Shown: positions 46,886 to 56,692 of the stretch, piece by piece
Numbering within the stretch: position 1 is the first letter of the stretch
How the letters are laid out: every line of letters begins with the position of its first letter
Assembly: GCF_018531145.1 (NCBI RefSeq)
Contig: NZ_JAHDSZ010000009.1
Coordinates: 1 to 64,000 of the forward strand
Length of the DNA: 64,000 nucleotides
Direction: 5' to 3'
Source: Canibacter zhuwentaonis
GTDB taxonomy: Bacteria; Actinomycetota; Actinomycetes; Actinomycetales; Microbacteriaceae
Notes under the pieces: generated by a model
Seen by the model: the letters and a program-made list of their open reading frames with translations, nothing else
The model's database searches: none
Told to the model about the DNA's origin: nothing
Made by a program: the position numbers and the translations under genes

Positions 46886-48511
46886 TTACGCTATTTCTGC
46901 CACGTTGAAGAACAGCGGACGACCGTAACCGTCAAATTCGAGTCCTTTAACGTGTTTGTTATTAATTGTGATGTACGAAATCTGGTGCAGCGGAATAATT
47001 ACCGCCTCCTCGTTCGCCCACTTCACAATTTCGCTGTAGAGCTTGGTGCGCGCTGCGGCAGTGTTTGCGGCAGCTGCGGCCTCAAGCTTTTTGTCCAGTT
47101 CTGGGTCAGAAATGTGTGACGCATTCTGGAATCCTTTGCTGTGCAAGTGGTTGCGCAGGGCGTCAGGATCCACGGCCATGAAGCTCCAGTCGGTTAAATC
47201 CATATCACCTGCGGTGTAGCGCTTCAGGTATTCACCCGGCTCAACAACCTCATTAGTTACAGCAACGCCGATTTTGCGCCAGTTGTCAATCACCAGATCA
47301 GCAAAAGCCTGAGTTTCGTCAGAGCGCGGTGTCCAGCTAACCCAAGACAGCTTCAGTTCTTTGCCGTCTTTTTTACGCACAGCGTCCGGGGTGTCGCGCA
47401 CCCAACCTGCCTCGTCAAGCAGCTTTTCAGCCTTTTTCACGTCAAATGACGCTTTTGTTTTAACATCAACAAACGGGGTTGCCGGAGTTAGCACGCTGTC
47501 TGCGGGCGCGACTAGATCGCCGTAAACAGCTTTTGTTGCTGCCGCTTTGTCAACGGAGTAGTTTAGCGCCTGGCGCACCTTAGTTTCTTTTATTCCGTCA
47601 CGGTTTGTGTTCAAGTACACAGAATATGGCAGACCCGGCACGTCCTGCGCGTGCACAGTTTCTTTAGACTGTGCAGCGGCAAGCGGTTTTACCTGACTTG
47701 CAATCTGTGCCTCGTTGTTTTCAACGCGAACGGTTAGCAAGCTGTCGTCGGCAACAAAACCTAGCTCGAGTTTAGCGGCGCTGTCGGCGATGCCGGTAAC
47801 GCCCTCAGGATACCATTTGTAATCCGAGTTGCGCTCGTAGCTAACTCCTGAGCCAGCAACCAGCTCGGTCATTTTCCACGGGCCGGAGCCAACGCTAATG
47901 CCTGGTCCGCCGGTGGCTAGTTTATCAGCGTTTTCACGCAGTGCTTTTGGCGAGTACATCCCAAGACCCGAGCTTGAGGTGTTGTTCAAAAACGGCACAA
48001 AAGGCTGCTCAAATTCAACCTCTGCGAGGTATTCGCTCATAACATTAACACCCTTAAACGAGCTGCCGCCGAGCAGATCCTTAGCGGCAGCTGATTCGGT
48101 CTCCAGTGCCACAATATGCTCAAAGTTAGCTTTCACCGCCTCAGCGTTAAACGGTTCGCCGTCGTGGAACTTCACATCGTCACGGAGCTTGAAAGTAACT
48201 TTTTTACCGTCTTCGCTAACCTCCCACGATTTTGCCAGCCACGGTTTCAGCTCGCCCTTGTTATTCAAGAACGTAAGCGAGTCAAGCACCAAACGCCCTA
48301 TCATAAAGCTGGAATCAAGCTGGCTCCGGTGTGGATCCATGTGCCCGTTATCGAGGTTAGCGCCCGTAATCACCCACTTCACAGTGCCATCTTGCACAGT
48401 GTCAGCGCTGTTCTGCTCTGCTGTGTTAGCGCAGCCTGCCATTAGCAAAAGCGCGCTTGCGGTAAGGATTGTCGCAGCTGTCTTAGCGCTGCGTTTTACT
48501 ATATGCACCAT
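46886..48511 (-). CDS. Peptide-type ABC importer, substrate-binding lipoprotein
   Basis: The 541-residue protein has a lipoprotein signal peptide with lipobox LMAGC (Cys27), so it is anchored outside the membrane. The body is the SBP_bac_5 (OppA/DppA/NikA) fold: LDSLTFLNNKGELKPWLAKSW and FKLRDDVKFHDGEPFNAEAV segments, and RQALNYSVDKAA near residue 310. It heads the operon (binding protein, two permeases, fused ATPase). ATG 48511 has GAAAGG 4 bases upstream. The ligand cannot be told from sequence. Confidence 0.94.
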   Translation of the reverse strand: MVHIVKRSAKTAATILTASALLLMAGCANTAEQNSADTVQDGTVKWVITGANLDNGHMDPHRSQLDSSFMIGRLVLDSLTFLNNKGELKPWLAKSWEVSEDGKKVTFKLRDDVKFHDGEPFNAEAVKANFEHIVALETESAAAKDLLGGSSFKGVNVMSEYLAEVEFEQPFVPFLNNTSSSGLGMYSPKALRENADKLATGGPGISVGSGPWKMTELVAGSGVSYERNSDYKWYPEGVTGIADSAAKLELGFVADDSLLTVRVENNEAQIASQVKPLAAAQSKETVHAQDVPGLPYSVYLNTNRDGIKETKVRQALNYSVDKAAATKAVYGDLVAPADSVLTPATPFVDVKTKASFDVKKAEKLLDEAGWVRDTPDAVRKKDGKELKLSWVSWTPRSDETQAFADLVIDNWRKIGVAVTNEVVEPGEYLKRYTAGDMDLTDWSFMAVDPDALRNHLHSKGFQNASHISDPELDKKLEAAAAANTAAARTKLYSEIVKWANEEAVIIPLHQISYITINNKHVKGLEFDGYGRPLFFNVAEIA

Positions 48512-48685
48512 TTGCCTTTCGTAAATTACATATTTATGGTTTTTAAACCGCTTAAAAGACTAACAGACCAGAGCAATTTTGAATAGATATGTTTTTATGC
48601 CCGTCCCCAATAGTTTTAACACCGCGCACAATAAAAATAGGTACACTATAAAAGCAGTAAAACAAATATTTTCCAGGAGCGATTA

Positions 48686-51271
48686 ATGAATCAAATTCCT
48701 TCAAAACCTCAGCTTGAAGGGCTTGAAGCTAAGTGGTGTGAAATTTGGGAGCGAGAAGAAACATACGCGTTCCCTCGCACAAACGCAGACCGTGATAGTG
48801 TTTACAGTATTGATACGCCCCCTCCAACCGCATCTGGCTCACTGCACATCGGGCATGTTTTCTCATACACTCACACCGACACTGTGGCTCGCTATCAGAG
48901 AATGCGAGGTAAAAAGGTTTTCTACCCGATGGGCTGGGATGATAACGGTCTGCCAACCGAGCGCCGCGTGCAAAACTACTACGGCGTGCGTTGCGATCCA
49001 TCGCTGCCCTATCAAGCGGATTTTGAACCACCGCAGCGCGGAGGCGATAATAAAACCAGTAAAGCCGCAAATCAGCTCCCAATTTCACGCCGCAATTTTA
49101 TTGAACTGTGCGAAGAACTCACCGCGGAAGATGAGAAGCAGTTTGAGCAGATGTGGCGCACGCTCGGTTTGAGCGTTGACTGGAAGCAAACATACCGCAC
49201 AATCAGCGCAGATTCTATTGCTACTTCACAGCGCGCTTTTATCCGCAATTTTAACAGCGGGCAGGCGTATTTGGCACAGGCTCCTACGCTCTGGGATGTG
49301 ACCTTTCGCACCGCCGTTGCGCAGGCAGAACTCGAAGATCGAGAGCTGCCGGGAGCGTATCACACGCTCGTTTTCCGCACAGCAGAGGGAGCCGCGCTAA
49401 ACATCGACACAACTCGCCCAGAGCTACTCCCAGCCTGCGTTGCTCTCGTGGCTCACCCTGACGACAAGCGCTACCAACAACTTTTTAACAAAACCGTGAT
49501 CAGCCCACTGTTTGACGTTGAGGTGCCAGTGCTTGCGCACCGCCTGGCACAGCCAGATAAGGGAACAGGTATTGCGATGGTGTGCACCTTTGGCGACGTT
49601 ACAGATGTTATCTGGTGGCGAGAGCTGAATTTAGCAACCCGTAGCGTGCTAGGTTTTGACGGCCGGTTCGTGCAGGATCCGCCCGAGGCGATAACCTCTG
49701 CAGCCGGGCTTAGCGCCTGGGCAGAGCTCGCCGGAAAAACTGTGTTTAGCGCAAAAGAGGCGATTGTTAAGCTGCTGCAGCAGAGCGGCGAGATACTTGG
49801 CGAGCCGCGCAAAATATCGCACCCCGTGAAGTTTTTTGAAAAGGGCGACAAGCCGCTTGAAATCATACCCACTCGCCAGTGGTATATTAAAAACGGCGCT
49901 CATGATCAGGCGCTGCAACAGCGCCTGATCGAGCACGGCAAGGCACTGCTGTGGCATCCTGCTTTTATGCGAGTGCGGTACGAAAACTGGGTTTCCGGGT
50001 TAACCGGCAACTGGCTAATTTCAAGGCAACGCTTCTTTGGCGTACCGCTGCCCGTCTGGTACGCAGTAGATGCGAGCGGCGAAACCGACTACAACACGGT
50101 GCTGGTGCCCGATGAGCGCGCGCTGCCCGTTGATCCGGCAAGCGATGTGCCCCCCGGCTACACCGCAGCGCAGCGCGACATTCCAGGTGGCTTCACCGCC
50201 GAGGTAGATGTTATGGACACCTGGGCAACATCCTCGCTAACGCCTCAGCTTGCTGGTCAATGGGAGCGCGACCCGGAGCTGTTCAAGCTCGTGTTCCCAT
50301 TCGATCTGCGCCCACAGGGGCAGGATATTATCCGCACCTGGCTGTTCAGCACTCTTTTGCGCGCCGAGCAGGAACACGGCGCACTACCGTGGCGCAACGC
50401 TGGTATTTCCGGGTGGATTCTAGATCCGGATCGCAAAAAAATGTCAAAGTCTAAGGGCAACGTGGTCACCCCGATCGGAATGCTCGAGCAGCACGGCGCC
50501 GATGCTGTACGCTACTGGGCGGCTTCCGCTAAGCTCGGGGTTGATGCGGCCTTCGATCCGCAACGCCCGACGCAGATTAAAATCGGGCGGCGCCTCGCAA
50601 TTAAGGTGCTCAACGCGGCAAAGTTTGTGCTGGGTTTTGATGCAACCGCTCTAAGCGACGAGCCGGCCGCAGTCACTGAGCCGCTCGATCGCGCAATGCT
50701 GGCGCAGCTCGCGGATGTGATTACGCAGGCAACCGAGGCTTTCGAACAGTACGATCACGCTAAGGCGCTGAGCGTCACCGAAACTTTCTTCTGGATCTTC
50801 TGTGACGACTACCTCGAGCTTGTAAAAACCCGCGCGCACACCGCAGACGGCGCACAGCAGCTTTCTGCCATTGCTGCTCTGCGGATCGCCTTACGCGCCC
50901 TGGTCAGGCTACTGGCTCCTTTTACACCATACGCAACCGCTGAGGTGTGGTCGTGGTTTAACAGCGGATCGGTGCACACCGCCTCCTGGCCCGCTGCCGA
51001 TGAGTTTAGCGCCGCTGTTGCAGGTGCTTCTGCAGAACTGCTAGAGCTTGCGGGCGAGGCAATAATGGGCATTCGCGCCGCCAAAAGCGAGGCGAAAGTG
51101 TCGCAGCGCACAGAGGTTGTTTTCGCTAAAATAACAGCTCCCGTAGCGCAGCTCGCACTGCTTAACAGCGCAAAGCAAGACATTACCGAGCTTGGCAAGG
51201 TGCAGCGGTTAGAGCTCGCCGAGGGCACAGATAAAGTCACCGTCTCAGAAATCGAGCTGCGGCAGGTATAA
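48686..51271 (+). CDS. valS: Valyl-tRNA synthetase
   Basis: ValS charges tRNA-Val. The 861-residue protein has the HIGH motif in SGSLHIGHVFSYTHTD, the editing domain, and KMSKSKGNVVTP near 590. RBS-like AGGAGC lies about 6 bases before the ATG. It is divergent from the ABC operon. Its stop overlaps the ATG of the next gene (TAATG). Confidence 0.97.
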   Translation: MNQIPSKPQLEGLEAKWCEIWEREETYAFPRTNADRDSVYSIDTPPPTASGSLHIGHVFSYTHTDTVARYQRMRGKKVFYPMGWDDNGLPTERRVQNYYGVRCDPSLPYQADFEPPQRGGDNKTSKAANQLPISRRNFIELCEELTAEDEKQFEQMWRTLGLSVDWKQTYRTISADSIATSQRAFIRNFNSGQAYLAQAPTLWDVTFRTAVAQAELEDRELPGAYHTLVFRTAEGAALNIDTTRPELLPACVALVAHPDDKRYQQLFNKTVISPLFDVEVPVLAHRLAQPDKGTGIAMVCTFGDVTDVIWWRELNLATRSVLGFDGRFVQDPPEAITSAAGLSAWAELAGKTVFSAKEAIVKLLQQSGEILGEPRKISHPVKFFEKGDKPLEIIPTRQWYIKNGAHDQALQQRLIEHGKALLWHPAFMRVRYENWVSGLTGNWLISRQRFFGVPLPVWYAVDASGETDYNTVLVPDERALPVDPASDVPPGYTAAQRDIPGGFTAEVDVMDTWATSSLTPQLAGQWERDPELFKLVFPFDLRPQGQDIIRTWLFSTLLRAEQEHGALPWRNAGISGWILDPDRKKMSKSKGNVVTPIGMLEQHGADAVRYWAASAKLGVDAAFDPQRPTQIKIGRRLAIKVLNAAKFVLGFDATALSDEPAAVTEPLDRAMLAQLADVITQATEAFEQYDHAKALSVTETFFWIFCDDYLELVKTRAHTADGAQQLSAIAALRIALRALVRLLAPFTPYATAEVWSWFNSGSVHTASWPAADEFSAAVAGASAELLELAGEAIMGIRAAKSEAKVSQRTEVVFAKITAPVAQLALLNSAKQDITELGKVQRLELAEGTDKVTVSEIELRQV

Positions 51272-51699
51272 TGCGATTGGGCACTAGTTGGCGTATCGGT
51301 ACGGCAGAAATACCCACGGGTGTTCCTCCGCAGCTGCACGATCTTGTACGCCAGTCCGAGAGGAATTGGGATGCAGCCTGCCAGGGCATCCCAACACCGG
51401 CTCACCAGAGCACTCCCGTAGTAACTCGACAAAGCGGCGCAGGCACGAATCCGAGCGACCCGGTAACCTCGCAGGGCGACCCTGCACCCCAGCAGCACAC
51501 TATAAATCCCCTGCGTGGCGGATACTGGAAACTAACCTGGCTTGAAAACGAGCCGCGCCTTAGTGTAACGCCCCCTGCCGGGTGCGCTACCGCACAGGCG
51601 CTGGCTGATAAGTTTAACATCGTGCATGCCCCCAACCCCGAACCGCGCGAAATTACCGCGGAGCTAGGATTTTCTGAGGCAGATGATGACTGGATCTAA
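51271..51699 (+). CDS. Conserved hypothetical protein downstream of valS
   Basis: The 142-residue soluble protein begins MRLGTSWRIG, has a polar, low-complexity middle rich in Pro, Thr and Gln, and a core WKLTWLENEPRLSV. From memory, short proteins with a similar WTLTWLEGRP core follow valS in Microbacteriaceae, which supports reality of the gene. Start overlap TAATG with valS implies translational coupling. The function is unknown. Confidence 0.75.
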   Translation: MRLGTSWRIGTAEIPTGVPPQLHDLVRQSERNWDAACQGIPTPAHQSTPVVTRQSGAGTNPSDPVTSQGDPAPQQHTINPLRGGYWKLTWLENEPRLSVTPPAGCATAQALADKFNIVHAPNPEPREITAELGFSEADDDWI

Positions 51700-52180
51700 A
51701 AAATCACGACCTAAGCTGTTAGCCATTGCGAGCATTCTCACACTAGCTTTAAGCGCGTGCAGCTCTGTAAACGGCGACAATAAACCAGACCCCGCTAAAT
51801 CTGCTGAATCTAACAGTTGGCAGGACACGGAAAAGGATCAAACCTATCAGCGAAATCAGAAAAGACCGCATTCACTGCCCGCTGCTGCGTTATATGCCCC
51901 AGCTGACAAGGAGATTTATGATGCGGGTGAGCGCACTGCCGGGTCGTGGTTTATTGTTTATGCTGTGCCGCAGGCTGATCAAGCAGACGCACTGCGCGAA
52001 AAACTTATGAGCGCTTCCGGGTATGTTAGCGACGGCGAAACAAGCACTGATGCTCACGGCTTTGTTTCGGCACACTACTCAAAACCCGGTTTCACCGTCC
52101 TTACTGTTACAGCGCCCGATCCGCAAAACGCAGCCGGAGCGCTGCTAAGCCTGGAAATAGCAGCAGCCGCGCAGGAATAA
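51683..52180 (+). CDS. Putative lipoprotein
   Basis: The 165-residue protein has a signal peptide with basic start (KKSRPK), a hydrophobic core and the lipobox LSAC (Cys26), followed by a polar linker and a small alpha/beta-looking domain (residues about 70-160). It overlaps the previous gene by 17 bases; ATG 51686 is an equally possible start. I do not recognise the domain. It is convergent with clpX. Confidence 0.75.
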   Translation: MMTGSKKSRPKLLAIASILTLALSACSSVNGDNKPDPAKSAESNSWQDTEKDQTYQRNQKRPHSLPAAALYAPADKEIYDAGERTAGSWFIVYAVPQADQADALREKLMSASGYVSDGETSTDAHGFVSAHYSKPGFTVLTVTAPDPQNAAGALLSLEIAAAAQE

Positions 52181-52216
52181 TCGTGCCATTAAACAAACCA
52201 TTCCGCGCCGTAGATG

Positions 52217-53500
52217 CTACGCCGCGCCCGTGGTGCTCTTTTTAATGCCGCGTTTTTTGCGAAGCACCCGGGGCTGCGCCGATCCGTTAATCACATCAAC
52301 GGTTATTAACACTTTCACAATCGTGTTGTCAGATGGCGCGTGAAACATTACGGGAGCTAACACGCGCTCCAGAATCGAACGCAGACCTCGCGCGCCCGTG
52401 CCGCGCGCAAGCGCCTGCTGCGCAATCTCTGCGAGCGCATCCTGCGTAAAGTCAAGCTCAATCCCGTCAAGCTCAAACAGGTACTTGTACTGCTTAATCA
52501 GGGCATTGCGCGGTTCTGTAAGAATTCGCACAAGAGACGTTTCATCTAGCGGATCAACGCTCGTGATCACGGGCAAGCGCCCGATCAGCTCAGGAATTAT
52601 GCCGTACTTTTGCAGGTCTTCTGGCTCTACCTTTGAATAGGCATCTCGCGCCACTATTTTATCGCCGATTTCAGCGCCGAAGCCAATTCCACCGCGCCCC
52701 AAACGCTTCTGCACAACCTCATCAAGGCCGGCAAAAGCACCGGCAACAATAAACAAAATGTTGCTCGTGTCAATGTTAATGTGTTCTTGATCAGGCATTT
52801 TACGACCGCCCTCGGGTGGCACGGCAGCTACAGTTCCCTCAAAGATTTTAAGCAGCGCCTGCTGCACTCCCTCACCTGAAACGTCTCGCGAGGTTGAGGG
52901 ACCGTCAGATTTACGAGCTATTTTGTCTATCTCGTCAATATAAACAATACCGTGCTGGGCTTTGGCAACGTCAAAATCCGCTGCTCTTAACAGCCCCGAC
53001 AGAATGCTCTCAACATCTTCTCCAACGTACCCCGCCTGCGTGAGAGCGGTTGCGTCGGCTATTGTGAAGGGCACGTCAAGCTGTTTGGCGAGCGCCTGCG
53101 CCAGCTGAGTTTTACCGGTTCCTGTGGGCCCGATTATCAGCACATTAGATTTTGAGATTTCAAGATCTTGTGCTTTATCATCTTGCCTGGCGAGTTTACG
53201 ACTGTTTTGCACCCGCTTATAGTGGGTGTAAACAGCGACCGCAAGAGCCTGTTTTGCGCGATCTTGACCGATCACATACTGGTCTAGAAACTCCGCAATC
53301 TCACGCGGTTTTGCCGGGTTTAGCGCAACTTCAGAGCTGCTCTCTGAGGTTTCGCGGGTTGCAATTATTTCAGCACAGGTTGCAACGCACTCGTTACATA
53401 TGTAAACGTACGTGCCCGCGATTAGCTGCTCAACCTGCTTCTGTGTTTTGCCACAGAACGAGCATTTTAGGGTATCACCCGAATCACTAATTTTAGCCAT
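52217..53500 (-). CDS. clpX: ATP-dependent Clp protease ATP-binding subunit ClpX
   Basis: ClpX is the AAA+ unfoldase that feeds substrates into ClpP. The 427-residue protein has the N-terminal zinc-binding CSFCGK...CNEC, Walker [10 protein letters not shown] near 126, Walker [12 protein letters not shown], and the ClpP-docking IGF-like loop in [10 protein letters not shown]. It lies downstream of clpP1-clpP2. Confidence 0.97.
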   Translation of the reverse strand: MAKISDSGDTLKCSFCGKTQKQVEQLIAGTYVYICNECVATCAEIIATRETSESSSEVALNPAKPREIAEFLDQYVIGQDRAKQALAVAVYTHYKRVQNSRKLARQDDKAQDLEISKSNVLIIGPTGTGKTQLAQALAKQLDVPFTIADATALTQAGYVGEDVESILSGLLRAADFDVAKAQHGIVYIDEIDKIARKSDGPSTSRDVSGEGVQQALLKIFEGTVAAVPPEGGRKMPDQEHINIDTSNILFIVAGAFAGLDEVVQKRLGRGGIGFGAEIGDKIVARDAYSKVEPEDLQKYGIIPELIGRLPVITSVDPLDETSLVRILTEPRNALIKQYKYLFELDGIELDFTQDALAEIAQQALARGTGARGLRSILERVLAPVMFHAPSDNTIVKVLITVDVINGSAQPRVLRKKRGIKKSTTGAA

Positions 53501-53578
53501 TTATCGCCTCCAAACTATTTAACAATGTTAAACATTTTTAGCGGCAAAATCGCATACCCCGCCGCAAAGCTAAAACTT

Positions 53579-54235
53579 TTATGAAGCCTGTGCTTCTTTA
53601 CGGCTTTTTAGAATCTGATCTATTAGCCCGTATTCAAGCGCTTCCTGCGAGTTTAGCATTTTGTCACGGTCAATGTCTTTTTTAACATCCTCAACACTGC
53701 GATTGGAGTGTTGCGCGAGAGTTTCTTCAAGCCATTCACGCATCCGCATAATTTCTTTTGCTTGAATCTCAATGTCAGATGCTTGACCGCGCCCCGCCTC
53801 ACCTGTTGCGGGCTGGTGGATCATAACTCTCGCGTTCGGCAATGCAAGACGCTTCCCTGGCGCGCCGCCCGCCAGCAAAACAGCGGCTGCGGATGCTGCC
53901 TGCCCCAGGCACACCGTTTGCACCTGCGGTTTAATGTACTGCATGGTGTCGTAGATTGCGGTCATCGCAGTGAATGAGCCGCCCGGAGAGTTAATGTACA
54001 TCATAATGTCACGATCCGGATCTTGGCTTTCGAGCACCAATAGCTGCGCCATAATGTCGTCAGCTGAAGCATCGTCAACCTGCACGCCCAAGAAAATAAT
54101 CCTGTCTTCAAAGAGTTTTGCGTACGGATCCTGTCTTTTGTAACCGTATGCTGTGCGCTCTTCAAAGGTTGGTAACACATAGCGCGCCTGTGGCATATTG
54201 CGTAGTACGTTTGGTTTTTGTGAAGTGTTCAACAT
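53579..54235 (-). CDS. clpP2: ATP-dependent Clp protease proteolytic subunit (ClpP2)
   Basis: The 218-residue serine peptidase has the catalytic Ser in GQAASAAAVLLAGG and the His in MIHQPATGEAGRGQASD; the Asp is in the SQDPDRDIMM/ERD region typical of ClpP. In actinobacteria ClpP1 and ClpP2 form a mixed two-ring peptidase. It starts 18 bases after clpP1. Confidence 0.96.
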   Translation of the reverse strand: MLNTSQKPNVLRNMPQARYVLPTFEERTAYGYKRQDPYAKLFEDRIIFLGVQVDDASADDIMAQLLVLESQDPDRDIMMYINSPGGSFTAMTAIYDTMQYIKPQVQTVCLGQAASAAAVLLAGGAPGKRLALPNARVMIHQPATGEAGRGQASDIEIQAKEIMRMREWLEETLAQHSNRSVEDVKKDIDRDKMLNSQEALEYGLIDQILKSRKEAQAS

Positions 54236-54253
54236 GCTTTTTATCCTCTGTAA

Positions 54254-54853
54254 TTAATTTTTAGTGCCTGCGCCACCGACAACGTCGTTTGCTGATTCTC
54301 GAATATAATCAATAAAACCGTACTCAAGCGCTTCTTCTGCGTTGAACCAGCGATCGCGATCTCCGTCAGCGTGTATTTGCTCAACAGTTTTGCCCGTGTT
54401 TGCTGCGGTAATTTCAGCCAGGCGCTGTTTCATTCCCAAAATCAGTTGCGCCTGTGTTTGAATATCGCTGGCTGTGCCACCGAATCCGCCGTGCGGCTGG
54501 TGCAACAGCACCCTGGCGTTTGGTGTTATATACCGCTTACCGCGTGTGCCCGCTGTGAGTAGGAACTGCCCCATCGACGCTGCCATGCCGATACCGACTG
54601 TGACAATATCATTTTGCACAAACTGCATCGTATCGTAAATAGCCATTCCGGCAGTGATCGATCCGCCGGGAGAATTAATGTATAAATAAATATCAGATTT
54701 TGGATCCTCCGCAGCTAACAGCAGAATTTTTGCACAGATTTCATTAGCATTAGAGTCGCTCACCTCTTGACCCAACCAGATAATGCGATCTTTTAGTAAA
54801 CGATCAAAAACACTAGCCTGTTGCGCAGCCTGATTATTCATTTTAATTGCCAC
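54254..54853 (-). CDS. clpP1: ATP-dependent Clp protease proteolytic subunit (ClpP1)
   Basis: The 199-residue peptidase has its catalytic Ser in [11 protein letters not shown] and His in [11 protein letters not shown]. It is the first gene of clpP1-clpP2-clpX. GAAAGTGAG precedes the ATG. A ClgR-like operator sits about 58 bases upstream. Confidence 0.96.
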   Translation of the reverse strand: MAIKMNNQAAQQASVFDRLLKDRIIWLGQEVSDSNANEICAKILLLAAEDPKSDIYLYINSPGGSITAGMAIYDTMQFVQNDIVTVGIGMAASMGQFLLTAGTRGKRYITPNARVLLHQPHGGFGGTASDIQTQAQLILGMKQRLAEITAANTGKTVEQIHADGDRDRWFNAEEALEYGFIDYIRESANDVVGGAGTKN

Positions 54854-54880
54854 TCACTTTCTATTAGTACAATTACGAGA

Positions 54881-54886
54881 ATACTA
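54881..54886 (-). promoter_or_regulatory. Likely -10 box of the clpP1P2 promoter
   Basis: TAGTAT on the minus strand lies about 27 bases before the clpP1 ATG. The -35 region is poor, as expected for a promoter that needs an activator bound just upstream. Confidence 0.4.
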
Positions 54887-54910
54887 GCATTTGTGAAATT
54901 TATCTCGTTT

Positions 54911-54927
54911 GTTCGCCAAGGGCAAAC
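54911..54927 (-). promoter_or_regulatory. ClgR-like operator upstream of clpP1
   Basis: The imperfect palindrome GTTCGCC-AAG-GGCAAAC has one mismatch between half-sites. It agrees at all but one position with the ClgR consensus as I recall it for Corynebacterium (WNNWCGCYNANRGCGWWS). ClgR activates clpP1P2 in several actinobacteria. The site lies just upstream of the predicted promoter elements, the right place for an activator. Confidence 0.6.
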
Positions 54928-54945
54928 TATTTGCCCTGCTGCGAC

Positions 54946-54980
54946 AAGACCCGGTTGCACATTTTGCGCAACCGGGTCTT
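54946..54980 (-). terminator. Hairpin terminator after tig
   Basis: A perfect 13-bp stem (54946-54958 with 54968-54980) with a 9-base loop follows the tig stop. There is no strong T-run on either strand. Confidence 0.7.
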
Positions 54981-54992
54981 AGAAACAATTAG

Positions 54993-56336
54993 TTATTTAA
55001 CTGCTGAGCTCTCATCATGAGCTGCTCCAGCGTTACTGTCGGAATCGTCTGACTCCTCATCAACGCGGGTGAACTCGCTAAGATCAACAATATTGCCGCT
55101 CTTATCTTTAACGGTTGTTTTACCAAGCGCAATAGCAAGTGCCTTATTGCGTGCAACCTCGCCGGAGATTACGCCCAGCTGTCCGTTCTGAGAAACCATC
55201 TGTATAAACTGTCCAGGCTCAATGCCGTACTGCTGTGCCGCTTGGAAAATATAAGCGCTGATCTCGTTTTGAGTTGGGCGCACATTTTCCTGCTCGATAA
55301 TCGCGTCAAAGAGAATCTGCATTTTAACCTGTTTTGCAACTTCAGCTTTGATTTCAGCGCGACGCTCTGCGTCGTTTTCAACGCCCTGGTTTGCAATGTG
55401 CTCTTGCGCGCTTTCAGCAATAAACTCATCGGAAAGCTCAATTTTTGAACCGTCAATTAATTTTTCAATGAAAATATCGCGTGCCTGAACTCCCTGCTCA
55501 AAAACTGCCCGCTGCTGCACTCGTTTAGCAATGTCTTCGCGCAGTTCTGCTATGGTTTCAAACTCGCTCGCAAGCTTTGCAAACTCGTCATCAGCTGCCG
55601 CAAGCTCGCGCTCCTGCACGACATTTACGGTAACCTCAATCTCAGCGTCCTGACCCTCGAACTCACCGCCCAGCAGCTGTGACTTGAATGTGGTTTTTTC
55701 TCCTGCTGTGAGGGTTTCAAGCGCCTCATCCATCCCGTCAAGCATATTGCCCGCACCAACCTTGTATGAAACTCCCTCAGCACGATCCACCTCTTTGCCG
55801 TCGATTGATGCAACCATGTCAATGGTTACATAGTCGTCTTTAGCGGCTGCGCGCTCAACATTTTTAAGCTCACCGAAGTTTTCACGCAGTTTATCAAGCT
55901 CTGTTTTAGTTGCGTCTTCTGCAATATCAGCATCGTCCACGTTGATAACGTAGCGTGAGTACTGCGGCATTTTAAACTCTGGACGCACCTCAAGCTCAAA
56001 TGCGAGCACAAGCTCACTCTCGGGATCTTTAGGGTCAAGCCACTTTTCAACATCTGCGGTTGGACGACCGAGCGGACGCTCGCCTGATTCCTTAAGCGCT
56101 ATCTGGAAAAAATCATCAAGTGAGTTATTAAGTGCCTCTTGAATAACAGCGCCTTTGCCAATACGCTTATCAATAATGGGTGCGGGCACGTGACCTTTAC
56201 GGAAACCGGGAACTGAAACCTGGTTTGAAATGTTCTTATACGCATCTTTTAGATAAGGCTCTAAATCTGCCTCTGTGAGCATCACAGTGAGTTTTGCGCG
56301 GGTTGAGCTTAGCTTTTCAGCTTTGTTAATCGGCAA
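54993..56336 (-). CDS. tig: Trigger factor
   Basis: Trigger factor is the ribosome-bound chaperone and prolyl isomerase. It has the ribosome-binding segment VPGFRKGHVPAP near residue 45, the FKBP-like domain (about 155-240) and a C-terminal chaperone domain, with an acidic tail. The frame runs upstream through tRNA-Pro, but the family start is TTG 56336 (MPINKAEKLSSTRAKL) with GAGAGG 7 bases before it, giving 447 residues. It lies upstream of the clp genes, the common bacterial order. Confidence 0.95.
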   Translation of the reverse strand: MPINKAEKLSSTRAKLTVMLTEADLEPYLKDAYKNISNQVSVPGFRKGHVPAPIIDKRIGKGAVIQEALNNSLDDFFQIALKESGERPLGRPTADVEKWLDPKDPESELVLAFELEVRPEFKMPQYSRYVINVDDADIAEDATKTELDKLRENFGELKNVERAAAKDDYVTIDMVASIDGKEVDRAEGVSYKVGAGNMLDGMDEALETLTAGEKTTFKSQLLGGEFEGQDAEIEVTVNVVQERELAAADDEFAKLASEFETIAELREDIAKRVQQRAVFEQGVQARDIFIEKLIDGSKIELSDEFIAESAQEHIANQGVENDAERRAEIKAEVAKQVKMQILFDAIIEQENVRPTQNEISAYIFQAAQQYGIEPGQFIQMVSQNGQLGVISGEVARNKALAIALGKTTVKDKSGNIVDLSEFTRVDEESDDSDSNAGAAHDESSAVK

Positions 56337-56395
56337 AATTAAACCTCTCGTTTGATCGCTTATACAAAATAATAAGTTTTGTTTGTGTCGGTCAG

Positions 56396-56470
56396 TCGGG
56401 GTGACAGGATTCGAACCTGCGACCTTCCGGACCCAAACCGGACGCTCTAGCCAAGCTGAGCTACACCCCG
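56396..56470 (-). tRNA. tRNA-Pro (anticodon TGG)
   Basis: The acceptor is CGGGGTG/CACCCCG, the anticodon stem TCCGG/CCGGA with loop TTTGGGT (TGG), and the T-arm GCAGGTTCGAATCCTGT. CCA is not encoded. It lies immediately upstream of tig on the same strand and may be co-transcribed with it. Confidence 0.95.
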
Positions 56471-56536
56471 AGGCAATCGGGAAACCGACCAAACCAACAC
56501 AAGCAATTGCCATTACAGCACACTTACATCTTAACT

Positions 56537-56542
56537 ATTATA
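56537..56542 (-). promoter_or_regulatory. -10 box TATAAT upstream of tRNA-Pro
   Basis: A perfect TATAAT on the minus strand lies 67 bases before the tRNA-Pro 5' end, so transcription should begin near 56530. No convincing -35 is seen. Confidence 0.5.
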
Positions 56543-56579
56543 CCCGATCAAGCTGAATAAGCGCCACAAACAACCGACC

Positions 56580-56606
56580 TGTGCGTTAACAAAAAATTAA
56601 CGCACA
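56580..56606. other. Inverted repeat, 10-bp arms with 7-base A-rich loop
   Basis: Arms TGTGCGTTAA (56580-56589) and TTAACGCACA (56597-56606) are perfect complements. Its place upstream of the tRNA-Pro/tig promoter fits an operator or a small hairpin. Confidence 0.5.
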
Positions 56607-56658
56607 CCGACACAAATTGCGAGATACTGAAATACTAGCACAAACTGGAGCAACTTAC

Positions 56659-56678
56659 CCGCAGTTGCGCAACTGCGG
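56659..56678. other. Perfect 20-bp palindrome
   Basis: CCGCAGTTGC meets its exact complement GCAACTGCGG with no spacer. A loop-less palindrome is a poor RNA hairpin and more like a protein-binding site. It lies between the terminator of the decayed membrane gene and the tRNA-Pro promoter. Confidence 0.5.
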
Positions 56679-56692
56679 CACAAGTTATCCCT

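Noticed and set aside
56337-56513. Upstream extension of the trigger factor frame
   Set aside because: It would translate through tRNA-Pro. The TTG at 56336 has a good ribosome site and the family N-terminus.
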